A stretch of DNA of 64,000 nt from Corallincola platygyrae (GTDB taxonomy: Bacteria > Pseudomonadota > Gammaproteobacteria > Enterobacterales > Neiellaceae). The position numbers were made by a program, and so were the translations under genes. The notes below the pieces were generated by a model. The model made no database searches and was not told where the DNA came from. It worked only from the letters and a program-made list of their open reading frames with translations. Below, in pieces: positions 50,673 through 60,077 of the stretch (its first letter is position 1; the number at the start of each line of letters is the position of its first letter). The stretch spans positions 62,001 to 126,000 of the forward strand of contig NZ_BAABLI010000003.1 in assembly GCF_039544265.1 (NCBI RefSeq). Direction: 5' to 3'.

Positions 50673-51983
50673 ATGCTGAAGGATTTTGTACTGCCAGACT
50701 TAGGCGAAGGCATTGTTGAGTGTGAGCTGGTTGAATGGCTGGTAAAGGAAGGTGATTCCGTGGTTGAGGACCAGCCCATAGCCGATGTGATGACAGACAA
50801 AGCCCTGGTTCAGATCCCCGCCGTGCATCCGGGCACGATCACCAAGCTTTACTACAAAGTGGGTGAATTAGCCCGGGTTGGTGCGCCGCTATTTTCGATA
50901 GAGATGGTTTCTAATGAAATAGCCTCAAGCGATACGGCACAAGAAGTCGTATTGGAATCAGCCGCGGATTCTCAAACCGTCGCAGTTGAAACAGCACCAG
51001 CAGCAAATGAACCCGTCGGCAAGAACTTTGACGATGGCGGCCCCGACAACAATCTCGAACACCATCCCAATCACAGCGAACACCATGAACGCGCCATTGC
51101 CAGCCCGGCAGTCAGAAGACTGGCTAGAGAGATGGGTGTGGATATTCGACAGGTGCATGGTTCCGGCGATAAAGGGCGCGTCTATAAAGAGGACTTGTAC
51201 TCATTTAGCCAAGCCGGTTCGGTACAGGCGGTGCCCGGTGAACTAGCCCGAACGATGAACCTGGGCCAAGGCGAAAGCAGCCACCGCGAGCCTCTTCGCG
51301 GTGTACAGGCGGCGATGGCCAAGCAGATGCAACGCTCGGTGCAAACCATCCCACACTTCACCATGTGTGAGCAGTTGGATGTAACAGAACTGGTCAAGAT
51401 AAAACGCTTGCTTAATGAGCAATCTGCAGGCGCTGAGATCCCGCGCCTGACCCTGATGCCCTTTATGATCAAGGCGGTGTCGATTGCATTAGGCGAGTTC
51501 CCCATTCTCAACAGCCACCTTGATGAGAGTGCTGGTGAAATTGAGTTTTACCACCATCACCATATTGGCTTTGCTATCGACACACCTCAAGGGTTGTTGG
51601 TACCCGTGGTTAAACATGTGGAGACCTCGTCTATTGTGTCAATTGCGCATCAGATGGATGAGCTGATGTCGGCAGCCAGAGCTGGGCGACTGAGCCGTTC
51701 GCAGCTAAGTGGCGGTACCTTTACCCTCTCTAACGTAGGCGCGATTGGTGGTACGGTGGCAACGCCCATCATCAATTACCCGGAGTCAGCCATCATGGCA
51801 TTGGGCCGCGTACAGCGGCTGCCCAGATTTGCCGACGACGGCAATGTGGAAGCCCGTGATATTGCCGATATCAGTTGGTCGGCAGATCATCGTATTATTG
51901 ATGGCGCGACCATGGCCAAGTTCAGCAATCGTTTCTGCCAACTCTTGTCGCAACCTGCTAATTTGTTGATTAATCTGAAGTAA
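50673..51983 (+). CDS. bkdB: Branched-chain 2-oxoacid dehydrogenase E2, dihydrolipoamide acyltransferase
   Basis: A 436-residue E2. One lipoyl domain with lipoylated Lys43 (VMTDKALVQIPA), an acidic/His-rich linker, a peripheral-subunit-binding domain (SPAVRRLAREMGVDIRQVHGSG), and the catalytic acyltransferase domain ending in SADHRIIDGATMAKF, the conserved His-x-x-x-Asp motif. I use ATG 50673, with AAGGAG five bases upstream; an in-frame GTG at 50667 overlaps that site. E3 is not in this window. Confidence 0.96.
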   Translation: MLKDFVLPDLGEGIVECELVEWLVKEGDSVVEDQPIADVMTDKALVQIPAVHPGTITKLYYKVGELARVGAPLFSIEMVSNEIASSDTAQEVVLESAADSQTVAVETAPAANEPVGKNFDDGGPDNNLEHHPNHSEHHERAIASPAVRRLAREMGVDIRQVHGSGDKGRVYKEDLYSFSQAGSVQAVPGELARTMNLGQGESSHREPLRGVQAAMAKQMQRSVQTIPHFTMCEQLDVTELVKIKRLLNEQSAGAEIPRLTLMPFMIKAVSIALGEFPILNSHLDESAGEIEFYHHHHIGFAIDTPQGLLVPVVKHVETSSIVSIAHQMDELMSAARAGRLSRSQLSGGTFTLSNVGAIGGTVATPIINYPESAIMALGRVQRLPRFADDGNVEARDIADISWSADHRIIDGATMAKFSNRFCQLLSQPANLLINLK

Positions 51984-52015
51984 GAATTACAGACCCTAGT
52001 CAACGTTGGAGTGAA

Positions 52016-53815
52016 ATGGCCGAGTCGGCGCTCAAACACTTCTATATCTCGGAAGAGCAGTCCATCTATCTGCTGAGTCAGAACGATGCCCGCAAGCTGA
52101 AGCAGTGGGTGCAGCTCTGTATGTCTCAGTTGGAGCAGCTCGGCTACCGGGATATCAGTCTGATTGGCAAAGGCGCATACGGCTTTGTCTTTGCTGGCAG
52201 CTCCTCTCTGGGCGTGCAAAAAGTATTTAAGTTCTCCCGCGTGAATTTACCTGAAAAAGTGCAGGCTCGCCTCGAGGAAGAGGCGTTTATGCAGCAGCAG
52301 GTTTGTCATCCTCAGGTGCCAGAGATGCTGGCGTTTGAGCGCGTCGGAAAACAGTCGATCTTAATGATGCGCCGCGCGCCGGGTGAGGATCTGGAAAAGA
52401 TCAGCCTGTCGAGAGGCCCGCTGCCCGCTCGCTGGACAGTGCAGATTGCCGCACAGTTGGTGAATCTGTTAAAAGCGTTGCGCGCTGACAGCCGTCGAAC
52501 TCAGGTCCATGGCGATATCAAACCCTCCAATATTGTTTATGACGCAGATACTGAACAGGTGTGCCTGATTGATTGGGGTTCGTCTGTGTTTGCTCAACTC
52601 GAAGCGGATGGTCAGCCTGCGGCGACCTCAATTCAGGGGCTGATGTCTGAAGATATGAACCACAGTAATGCCCGGCTGGGTGACGTCTACTTTATTGGAC
52701 CCGAACAGTTGGATGGCGCGCTATCCAGTCCGCGATTTGATGAACAGGGAGTGGCATCGACGCTTTATGCGCTGGCATCGGGTCAATCTTGTCGCTTTGG
52801 GCATCGCGTTATTCCTGCATCGGCATTGGGATTGCCTCAGGAGTTTGCGAGAACTCTGGATAATCTATTGGCTGATGAGCCTGAGCTCAGGCAAAAAGCA
52901 GGAGACTATCTGCTAACGAATATGGCTCGTATGGCACGCACCTATTTTGCTGAAGATGACTGGCAGATACCTGCGCCATTGGTGCCCGTCTGGCTCAGGG
53001 AAAGTGAAGAGGCGATCGATTCTGTGGTTTACAGTTCTCGGCGCTCATTTCTGATGGCTGGCGGAGAAAATCGTGAGCTTCTGGCAATGGATGATGTGCA
53101 ACTGGAGAAGTACTACAAAAATTATCTGGTGGGCATGGGGGATACCGAAAAAGCGTTTATTGCCGCGGTCTCCCGACTTGGTCATTACCCTGTGGTGGGT
53201 GGTTTGGCGATCCATTGGCTGGAGGGGGAGGTTGCCATTGATGCAAGCCTTAACCTATACAGTGCAGAACACCAGCGAGCATTTTATGCTGCGGTGAATA
53301 CCATGGTCACGCTTGCCCGAGCGATTAAACGTGAAGGCACGTTTAAGAGCTGCATGTTCAACGCCCGCAGTACATTGCATATTGAGCGAAGCCACGAGTC
53401 ACATCCGTTTGTTCCACCGCCGGGTATGAGCTTGCCCTACGAGGTGCAACCTGCGCCACCTGTCGACGAGCGCAACCGTCATTCCTATTTTGAGGATGGC
53501 CGTGATCCTGATGAACAATTGGTGCTGCCTCAGGAAATTATCAGCTGTGTGGAACAGCTCAACGATATGCATCATACCGGCTGTATTATTTTTGAGAGCC
53601 TGCCGCAGCACCTGCGCATTCATAACTATTATGTCCTGCTTGAGCCTGACAAAGAGGTGCAGTTCAAAGCGCTGTTAGCCAGAATATTGGCCGCGGTGCC
53701 CGATATCACCGGGATAGGCACCGCTGGCTATATGAAATTGCCTTATAAAAACACGCGCCGTTTTGAGCCCATAGAGCAAGTGGCGGAGCGTTTTTATCCG
53801 AAAGACCCCCGTTAA
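52016..53815 (+). CDS. Hanks-type serine/threonine protein kinase with unique C-terminal domain
   Basis: A 599-residue protein. Kinase domain roughly residues 45-300: glycine loop GKGAYGFVF (51-59), ATP-lysine K72 in FKFSR, catalytic loop H165-G-D-I-K-P-S-N172, and D186-W-G in place of D-F-G. The D-W-G change is seen in some active bacterial kinases. The C-terminal 300 residues have no recognised domain. It follows bkdB by 32 bases on the same strand, which suggests co-transcription. Substrate unknown. Confidence 0.85.
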   Translation: MAESALKHFYISEEQSIYLLSQNDARKLKQWVQLCMSQLEQLGYRDISLIGKGAYGFVFAGSSSLGVQKVFKFSRVNLPEKVQARLEEEAFMQQQVCHPQVPEMLAFERVGKQSILMMRRAPGEDLEKISLSRGPLPARWTVQIAAQLVNLLKALRADSRRTQVHGDIKPSNIVYDADTEQVCLIDWGSSVFAQLEADGQPAATSIQGLMSEDMNHSNARLGDVYFIGPEQLDGALSSPRFDEQGVASTLYALASGQSCRFGHRVIPASALGLPQEFARTLDNLLADEPELRQKAGDYLLTNMARMARTYFAEDDWQIPAPLVPVWLRESEEAIDSVVYSSRRSFLMAGGENRELLAMDDVQLEKYYKNYLVGMGDTEKAFIAAVSRLGHYPVVGGLAIHWLEGEVAIDASLNLYSAEHQRAFYAAVNTMVTLARAIKREGTFKSCMFNARSTLHIERSHESHPFVPPPGMSLPYEVQPAPPVDERNRHSYFEDGRDPDEQLVLPQEIISCVEQLNDMHHTGCIIFESLPQHLRIHNYYVLLEPDKEVQFKALLARILAAVPDITGIGTAGYMKLPYKNTRRFEPIEQVAERFYPKDPR

Positions 53816-53832
53816 ACGTCGAGGAGTGGAGC

Positions 53833-54309
53833 TTAGCCTACATTGCCCTTAATGCAGTTTACCTTTCCTCGATATTGATTTTGAGTTTGATTGATCAACG
53901 CTTCGCACCGGCTTTGCATCAGACTTGATGGCACACCATAAATAACAAACCGACCCTTACGCTCGCTTTCGTGTTGTGGATCCAGAGTGATGTAGGTGGC
54001 ATCAAACGGCTTGTTATCAAACAACTTTTGGTATTTAGCAGGCAGTTCTTTTTTGCAGTCGGTTGATACATTCACTTTACCCACATGTTTGAGCGCTTTT
54101 AACCAAATTGACTCACTCTCAGCCTGGCATTCCTGCAATGAATGCATAAGGCCAAATCCAACAAGGTTGATGCTTTCGTGGGGGTAACTCACGCGAATTT
54201 CTACATAGTATGGGTCTGTAACTTTCGGTGAACCGAATTTTGGACTGAAATGGTTAAACCCAAAGTAAGCCACACCGAGCAGTGCTGCCAAAATAATCAG
54301 CTGTTTCAT
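53833..54309 (-). CDS. Membrane-anchored periplasmic protein of unknown function
   Basis: A 158-residue protein with an N-terminal anchor/signal (IILAALLGVAYFGFNHF) and a soluble mature part with four cysteines (LQECQAES, STDCKKEL, SRCEALIN, NCIKGNV), suggesting disulfides. AAGG lies upstream. No family recognised. It is convergent with the kinase. Confidence 0.6.
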   Translation of the reverse strand: MKQLIILAALLGVAYFGFNHFSPKFGSPKVTDPYYVEIRVSYPHESINLVGFGLMHSLQECQAESESIWLKALKHVGKVNVSTDCKKELPAKYQKLFDNKPFDATYITLDPQHESERKGRFVIYGVPSSLMQSRCEALINQTQNQYRGKVNCIKGNVG

Positions 54310-54447
54310 ATACCTTCCTTGATAACGACTTTGAAATAGCGACCCTGAGAGTCATTTATGGGCAGCTACATTACAGCATGTTTGGCTTTGTATCAGCCAT
54401 TTACGAATTAAGCTGTTAGAATTGCGCGCCCAATCATACAGGTCGGA

Positions 54448-55206
54448 GTGAGTTTGGCTCATCAGGTTGATCGACAGCAGCATGCTATCCATAAGCTTCA
54501 TGACTATCGCAAGTCGCTAAGCCGAAGGCCGTTTATGGCCCGCGGAGGTAGTGTTGAGCGCTGTGATTATTGTCGTCTAGCAACGGATTTCTGTACCTGT
54601 GAGCACTTGCCTGAGACACAGTCGAATGCTGCGTTTGTACTCTTGATGTACGACGATGAGGTGCTTAAACCAAGCAACACGGCGCGATTGATTGCCGACT
54701 TGGTACCGGAAACCTATGCTTTTTTGTGGCGCCGAACCGAAGTCGATCCTGAGCTGATTGCGCTGCTGCAACAGCCGCAGTGGCAACCCTTTATCGTGTT
54801 TCCTGGATCATATGCGGCTCCTGAACGGCCGGTGCATTCAGAGCTACCAAAGATTGATGACGGCAAGCGACCCTTGTTTATCCTGTTGGATGGTAGTTGG
54901 CGCGAAGCGTGCAAAATGTTCCGCAAAAGCCCCTACCTGGATGGTTATCCGCTGCTTTCGTTTAAAGCGGAGCAGGGATCGGACTATCAGATCCGTAAAG
55001 CCGTGCACAAAGACCAACTGGCCACGGCTGAGGTGGCTGCTCGGGTATTGCAGGTTGCTGGTGAATCACACAACAGCCAGCTGTTGCAGCTGTGGTTTGA
55101 GTTTTTCAGCTACCGATATCAGCAGGCGGTACATCAGATTAACCAGGGCAGGGAAGATGCGCTGGAACGACTGCAGGCATTTTTAGCGAAAGAGATGCAT
55201 GAATAG
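54448..55206 (+). CDS. tapT: DTW-domain tRNA-uridine aminocarboxypropyltransferase
   Basis: A 252-residue DTW-domain protein of the TapT/YfiP group, which adds the aminocarboxypropyl group to uridine in tRNA using S-adenosylmethionine. Zinc-type cysteines CDYCRLATDFCTCE, and the signature DGSWREACKMFRKSPYL (D-T/G-x-W). Starts at GTG 54448 with AGG upstream. Followed by the ppiC gene. Confidence 0.88.
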   Translation: MSLAHQVDRQQHAIHKLHDYRKSLSRRPFMARGGSVERCDYCRLATDFCTCEHLPETQSNAAFVLLMYDDEVLKPSNTARLIADLVPETYAFLWRRTEVDPELIALLQQPQWQPFIVFPGSYAAPERPVHSELPKIDDGKRPLFILLDGSWREACKMFRKSPYLDGYPLLSFKAEQGSDYQIRKAVHKDQLATAEVAARVLQVAGESHNSQLLQLWFEFFSYRYQQAVHQINQGREDALERLQAFLAKEMHE

Positions 55207-55263
55207 GCGCCATGTTGGTTAGAATTTAATTAATGCATTCTAGATTTTGGTGAGAAACAAATT

Positions 55264-55548
55264 ATGCAAAAAGCCCAGGCCATCCATATCCTTGTAAAAA
55301 CACAAAAAGAAGCCGCGGCATTGAAGCAGCAGCTGGATAAAGGCGCAGACTTTGGTAAGTTGGCCAGAAAGCACTCGCAATGTCCGTCCGGTAAGCGAGG
55401 CGGAGATCTTGGCGAGTTTCGCCGTGGCGAGATGGTGAAACCGTTTGACGATGTTGTGTTTAAACGCGAGCTGCTGAAAGTTCATGGTCCGGTAAAAACG
55501 CCTTTCGGTTACCACCTGATTAAAACCCTCTATCGTACTGGTCGATAA
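55264..55548 (+). CDS. ppiC: Parvulin-type peptidyl-prolyl isomerase
   Basis: A 94-residue single-domain parvulin matching E. coli PpiC in size: ILVKTQKEAAALKQQL, FGKLARKHSQCPSGKRGGDLGEF and PVKTPFGYHLIKTLYRTGR. Catalyses proline cis-trans isomerisation in the cytoplasm. Terminator follows. Confidence 0.94.
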   Translation: MQKAQAIHILVKTQKEAAALKQQLDKGADFGKLARKHSQCPSGKRGGDLGEFRRGEMVKPFDDVVFKRELLKVHGPVKTPFGYHLIKTLYRTGR

Positions 55549-55563
55549 GATTTTTCTGCTAAG

Positions 55564-55594
55564 AAAAACAGGGCGTGACTTAGGCCCTGTTTTT
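55564..55594 (+). terminator. Intrinsic terminator after ppiC
   Basis: AAAAACAGGGC / GCCCTGTTTTT stem with loop GTGACTTAG, ending in a T-run. Confidence 0.9.
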
Positions 55595-55676
55595 TATGCC
55601 TGTTACAAGCTATTTCCACCCATGCTAGGCACACTGAACGATAATTAAGGTTTATCGGGTAGTAGGGCAAACAGGT

Positions 55677-57230
55677 ATGTGGTTGAGCTATCGACGTAAG
55701 TTAGTGATGGTGTCCGCCTTTGTGGTGACAGTTGTCATGGCGCTGGTGGCGTGCGACAGGTCGCCTGATGACGCTTCTCCATCAACGGACCTTGCTGTCG
55801 AAGATGAAGAGCTGCTGCCTCTGTCTGAAGTACGTCCCATCGATGTTCAGGAATTAGCTGATACCGCGTTTAAAGAACTCTGGCCACAACTTAGCGATGC
55901 CCGCATGGGTGACCTCGACGACATGCTTAAGCGCGGTGAAATTCGTGTCTTAACAACTTTCTCGCTCGGCCAGTACTACATAGATAAGGGCACGCAGCGT
56001 GGCTTAGCTTATGAATCGATCCGCGAAATGGAGGGGTTCTTCAAAGAGTGGTTTGGTGCCAAGTCTACCCGCCTGCTCAAGTTCACCATTATCCCGGTTC
56101 GACGTGATCAGCTGATCCCATTTCTTGTGGAAGGGTATGGTGATATTGCTTTTGCAAACCTGACCATTACTGACCAGCGTAAAGAGGTCGTCGACTTTTC
56201 TCGTCCATTTTCGTCAGAAGTGCAGGAGCAGATTGTCACCCATGACAGCACGCCGATAACGTCACTCGATGATTTAGCCGGACGTGAGATCCATGTGCGA
56301 TTCAGCTCCAGTTATTACGAAAGTTTGGTCAAATTGAACCGGGAGTTTGAGCAGCGACACCTTCCACTTATTCGAATTATTCCGGTGGATCCAAGACTGG
56401 AAGATGAAGATGTACTTGAGATGGTGAATGACGGCATTATTCCGGCGACAGTCACTGACGAACATAAACTCCGGCTTTGGTCTCAGGTGTTTACCGATAT
56501 GACGGTGCACACTGACGTGCCGGTAAGAGTGGGCGGTCAGATTGCGGTAGCGTTTCGCCAAGACAGCCCTAAGCTCAAGAAAGTGCTGGATAATTTTGCC
56601 TACAAACATCGTGTAGGCACGCTAATAACCAACACGCTTATCAAGCGTTACTTTGGCAGTACCTGGTGGGTAAAAGCGGCTGAGCAAAGAGATCCGTTTC
56701 GTGGCATTCATCAGCTGACATCCTATTTCAAAGAGTATGGCGAGCAATATGATATTGACTGGCTACTGCTTGCGGCATTTGCTTATCAGGAATCTCATTT
56801 TAATCCCAAAGCGAAAAGCCATGTGGGCGCCTTAGGTATCATGCAGATCATGCCCAAAACAGCGCGCTCTGTTGGCTTTGACGACATTTCTGATACTAAA
56901 ACCAATATTCATGCGGGTACCAAGTACCTGGCAAAACTCAGGGACCACTATTTTTCTGATGAAAATATCGAGCCCTTTGAACGCTTACTGTTTACAATGG
57001 CCGGCTATAACGCCGGACCGACACGGGTGAACCGGCTAAGAAAAGAAGCAGAGCAGCGTGGGCTAGATCCAAATCGTTGGTTCAATAATGTTGAACTGGT
57101 GGTGGCCGCCAAGGTTGGCCGAGAACCCGTCCGCTACGTGGGTAATATCTATCGTTATTATGTTGCCTATAAACGCTCTGTCAGAGATCTCAAAGCGCGC
57201 ATGGAAGCCCGCGAAGAAGCGATGGATTAG
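55677..57230 (+). CDS. mltF: Membrane-bound lytic transglycosylase, MltF type
   Basis: A 517-residue lipoprotein. Lipobox L23-V-A-C26. Residues about 70-300 form a solute-binding-like domain (DLDDMLKRGEIRVLTTFSLG, VRFSSSYYESLVKL). Residues 340-500 form the lytic transglycosylase domain, with catalytic Glu372 in YQESHFNPKAKSHVGALGIMQ and GYNAGPTRVNRLR. Cleaves peptidoglycan glycan strands on the periplasmic side of the outer membrane. Followed by cvfB 21 bases later. Confidence 0.95.
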   Translation: MWLSYRRKLVMVSAFVVTVVMALVACDRSPDDASPSTDLAVEDEELLPLSEVRPIDVQELADTAFKELWPQLSDARMGDLDDMLKRGEIRVLTTFSLGQYYIDKGTQRGLAYESIREMEGFFKEWFGAKSTRLLKFTIIPVRRDQLIPFLVEGYGDIAFANLTITDQRKEVVDFSRPFSSEVQEQIVTHDSTPITSLDDLAGREIHVRFSSSYYESLVKLNREFEQRHLPLIRIIPVDPRLEDEDVLEMVNDGIIPATVTDEHKLRLWSQVFTDMTVHTDVPVRVGGQIAVAFRQDSPKLKKVLDNFAYKHRVGTLITNTLIKRYFGSTWWVKAAEQRDPFRGIHQLTSYFKEYGEQYDIDWLLLAAFAYQESHFNPKAKSHVGALGIMQIMPKTARSVGFDDISDTKTNIHAGTKYLAKLRDHYFSDENIEPFERLLFTMAGYNAGPTRVNRLRKEAEQRGLDPNRWFNNVELVVAAKVGREPVRYVGNIYRYYVAYKRSVRDLKARMEAREEAMD

Positions 57231-57251
57231 CATAATCAACTCGAGTAAACC

Positions 57252-58088
57252 ATGAGCGATGAATTAGGCCGTTACAACTTTCTTAAAGTAGCGAAATTAG
57301 TTGATTTCGGTGCCTATCTGGAAACCAAAACCCTGGGCGAAGTGTTGTTGCCCTCTAAGTACATCAAACACGACTTAAAGGTGGGTGATGTGCAGCGCGT
57401 GTTTGTTTATCTGGATTCCGAAGACACGCCCATCGCCACCACTGAGCAGCCTAAGGCTCAGGTGGGTGAGTTTGCGTACCTGAAAGTGGTTGATGTTGGC
57501 CCCCATGGTGCCTTTGTTGATTGGGGGTTGCAGAAAGATCTGCTGGTGCCTTTCTCCGAACAGCGCGACACAATGGAGGAAGGACGCAGCTATCTGGTTC
57601 GGGTGTTTAAAGATGATGTCACCGAGCGGATTGCTGCCAGCAGCCGTCTTGATCGCTTTTTAGATAACTGGCCAGCGAATTACAAAACTAACGAAGAAGT
57701 GTCACTCATTATCGCTAACCAGACCGAACTGGGTTACAAGGCGATCGTGAACCACGCTCATTGGGGTGTGATTTACCGTAATGAAGTATTTAAACGCTTG
57801 CACTATGGCACACGCATGAAAGGCTTCATTAAGAAAGTGCGTGAAGATGGCAAAATCGATCTCAAACTGTCTACCTCGGGTCAGGCTCAGGTCGGTGAGC
57901 TTGAAAGCGAGATCTTGGAACGTTTGAACAATGCCGGTGGTTTTCTGGCTGTCAGCGATAAAAGCGATCCAGAAACCATCAAACGTATGTTTGGTGTCAG
58001 CAAGCGCGTCTTTAAACAGACCATCGGTGCATTATACAAGCAGCAAAAGATTGTGATTGAGCCTGCTGGCATTCGCCTGGTTGAGTAA
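57252..58088 (+). CDS. cvfB: CvfB-family S1-domain RNA-binding protein
   Basis: A 278-residue cytoplasmic protein with S1-like domains (GEFAYLKVVDVGPHGAFVDWG, KKVREDGKIDLKLST) followed by a C-terminal winged-helix part (FGVSKRVFKQTIGALYKQQK). CvfB proteins bind RNA and affect virulence or gene expression in some bacteria; specific targets are unknown here. Follows mltF by 21 bases, so they may share a transcript. Confidence 0.88.
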   Translation: MSDELGRYNFLKVAKLVDFGAYLETKTLGEVLLPSKYIKHDLKVGDVQRVFVYLDSEDTPIATTEQPKAQVGEFAYLKVVDVGPHGAFVDWGLQKDLLVPFSEQRDTMEEGRSYLVRVFKDDVTERIAASSRLDRFLDNWPANYKTNEEVSLIIANQTELGYKAIVNHAHWGVIYRNEVFKRLHYGTRMKGFIKKVREDGKIDLKLSTSGQAQVGELESEILERLNNAGGFLAVSDKSDPETIKRMFGVSKRVFKQTIGALYKQQKIVIEPAGIRLVE

Positions 58089-58113
58089 CGTTTTCATTTG
58101 GTAGTCCAACTCT

Positions 58114-58659
58114 ATGGCCCTAAAAGCCACCATCAATAAAGCAAACCTTGAGGTGTCGGACTTGCGCCGGCACCACTATCACAGCTATCCACTGACAGTG
58201 GCTCAGCACCCATCCGAAAATGCCAGACGTACTATGCTGCGTTTGCTTGCATTTGCGTTGCACGCAGATGAGCAGTTGCAGTTCACCCGAGGCTTGTGTG
58301 TGGATGAAGAGCCTGAGCTTTGGCTCAAAACGCTGAGCGATGAGATCACTTTGTGGATTGAACTGGGCTTGCCGGATTTTAAGCGGCTGAAAAAGGCCTG
58401 CCGCAAAGCCGAGCAAGTAGTGCTGTATGCCTATGGCAGTGCATTCAGTGTGTGGTGGCCTGAAAACCAGTCACAATTGGCGAGCTTAAATAATCTCGAA
58501 GTTATTTATATTCCCGAACAGGCCTCTGAAGAATTGGCGGCCCTACTTGATAAGAATATGCAGCTGCAATGCACCATAGATGAAGAGCAAGTCTGGTTCA
58601 GTACGCCAGAGCAAAGCCTTTCCATCACGCCAGAAACTTACCAAACCGCCAACGACTAG
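58114..58659 (+). CDS. yaeQ: YaeQ family protein
   Basis: A 181-residue protein matching E. coli YaeQ (181): MALKATINKANLEVSDL, HPSENARRTMLRLLAFA, FTRGLCVDEEPELWLK, LWIELGLPDFKRLKKAC. PD-(D/E)xK-like fold with unclear function. Follows cvfB by 25 bases. Confidence 0.93.
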   Translation: MALKATINKANLEVSDLRRHHYHSYPLTVAQHPSENARRTMLRLLAFALHADEQLQFTRGLCVDEEPELWLKTLSDEITLWIELGLPDFKRLKKACRKAEQVVLYAYGSAFSVWWPENQSQLASLNNLEVIYIPEQASEELAALLDKNMQLQCTIDEEQVWFSTPEQSLSITPETYQTAND

Positions 58660-58809
58660 TGGTTGGCGCCGAGGGGTTATGAGTCAATTGCCATAATTGG
58701 TCATAATTCCTCGCTACATTGCCTTTTTGTTTGCCCAGCTTTGCCTGATTGACCTCGTTTAATAAGCACATCGAAAGCACTTACTTACCGATGTTTAACG
58801 GAGTCGAAC

Positions 58810-59556
58810 ATGAAAAACACTACTTTGATTGCTGCTACTGTTGCTACCGCCCTTTTCTCAGCCAACGCTTTTGCCAAACAGCCTGAGCCTCAGTACACAG
58901 ATGCAAAACAAGCGGGCACAATCCTCACAACGACGACCACAGGTTTTATTGCTGGAGGTCCACTCGGAGCGCTGGCAGGTATGGTGGCTGGTGCATGGTT
59001 TAACCAGAATATTGAAGGTGCCGACCATGCTGTGGTTCTGAGTAATGACCTGGAAACTGCACAGTTACAACTTCAGGAAACTGAACAACTTCTTGCTAAG
59101 CAACGCCTTCAACTGGAGAAAATGGAGGATGAAGTGGCAAAACAGGGCAAGATAGCTGAGCAATACGCAAAACAGATGCTTGAGCAGTTGCAACTTGCCA
59201 TGTTGTTCAAGACCAACCAAAGCGAGCTAACTGACGCCGCCAAAAATCGCTTATCACTGCTGGCGCAATATCTGAATCGTAACCCAGAGATGAAAGTGCA
59301 CTTGGACGGTTATGCCGATCCGCGTGGTAACGCCGACTATAACCTGCAACTGTCCCAGGCCCGTGTTGACGCGGTAGCACAGCAACTTTTTGAAGCAGGC
59401 GTATCTGCTGACCGTATTACCAGCCAAAGTCACGGTGCCACCCTGTCTACTGCCAACAAGGGCGACTACGACGCTTATGCGCTGGAGCGAGTTGTCAGTA
59501 TCGAGCTGACTAAGGGTGACAACGTCAGCGTAGCCAAAGTGAATTACAACAACTAA
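58810..59556 (+). CDS. OmpA-family envelope protein, PdsO-like
   Basis: A 248-residue protein with signal peptide (ATVATALFSANAFA), a glycine-zipper hydrophobic segment (GFIAGGPLGALAGMVAGAWF), a coiled-coil region rich in Gln/Glu (residues 75-115), and a C-terminal OmpA peptidoglycan-binding domain (LDGYADPRGNADYNLQLSQARVDAVAQ). This order matches PdsO, the OmpA-like member of a proteobacterial dedicated sortase system; no sortase is in the window, so the assignment is tentative. Strong terminator downstream. Confidence 0.85.
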   Translation: MKNTTLIAATVATALFSANAFAKQPEPQYTDAKQAGTILTTTTTGFIAGGPLGALAGMVAGAWFNQNIEGADHAVVLSNDLETAQLQLQETEQLLAKQRLQLEKMEDEVAKQGKIAEQYAKQMLEQLQLAMLFKTNQSELTDAAKNRLSLLAQYLNRNPEMKVHLDGYADPRGNADYNLQLSQARVDAVAQQLFEAGVSADRITSQSHGATLSTANKGDYDAYALERVVSIELTKGDNVSVAKVNYNN

Positions 59557-59656
59557 GTGATACTTGCTCTGGCTTTCCTTTTCCTTAGGAGCGAAGCGGC
59601 GGTCAACTCCCTCTGACCGCCTCCGGCAAAATACCTTCCCAAGTATCTGCCGGTTT

Positions 59657-59683
59657 GCGGAAGCGCGATGCTTCCGCTTTTTT
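59657..59683 (+). terminator. Intrinsic terminator after the OmpA-like gene
   Basis: GCGGAAGC / GCTTCCGC stem, loop GCGAT, followed by six T residues. Confidence 0.93.
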
Positions 59684-59685
59684 AT

Positions 59686-59817
59686 GTACAGGATGTACGG
59701 TATGCCGCGGGTGCATGGATGCACAGTAGCGGCGATGACAGGATGTACGACCGAAAATTGCTCCTGCATTTTCGGCATTTCCGCCATCCCTGGCGGTCGT
59801 ATGCCGCGAGCGCATGG
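59686..59817. repeat. Second array of short hairpins with CAKGGATG-type loops
   Basis: Units: GTACA-GGA-TGTAC (59686-59698), GTGCA-TGGA-TGCAC (59711-59724), a weaker GACAGGATGTAC (59737-59748), CCGAAAAT/ATTTTCGG (59751-59775), CCGCCA-TCCC-TGGCGG (59781-59796). An imperfect direct repeat TATGCCGCG(G/A)G(T/C)GCATGG occurs at 59701-59718 and 59800-59817. The loops are the same type as in the 3.7-4.2 kb cluster. Confidence 0.7.
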
Positions 59818-60077
59818 TACTCAAAACACTTCGTGGGGAATGCTAATGCTTCTTCACCCTCTCCAGAGGGAGAGTTACCTGTGCAACCGGATCATAAGTA
59901 ACACTTTCAACCGGCAACATGGGTTACGCCTCCTGCGACACCAAAGGCAGTGTCTGCGCCCTGAGACTAAGCCAAAGAAAAAGCCTATAGTTATTAGCGG
60001 CTTTGCCTAAATCAAAGATGTTGGCCCTGCAGGCCGTTAGCATAGCCGCCTTTCAAATCTGGTGATGGAACAGGATT
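59818..60077 (+). other. Intergenic stretch before the yccS-like gene
   Basis: 260 bases with no convincing gene. A CTCTCC-AGA-GGGAGAG hairpin lies at about 59859-59874, a shorter relative of the hairpin at 4981-5001. The end of this stretch contains the likely ribosome binding region of the downstream gene. Confidence 0.4.

Noticed and set aside
59564..60010. Plus-strand frame of 148 codons through the second hairpin array
   Set aside because: It runs across the OmpA terminator and the palindromic array; the Cys-rich product is explained by repeat translation.
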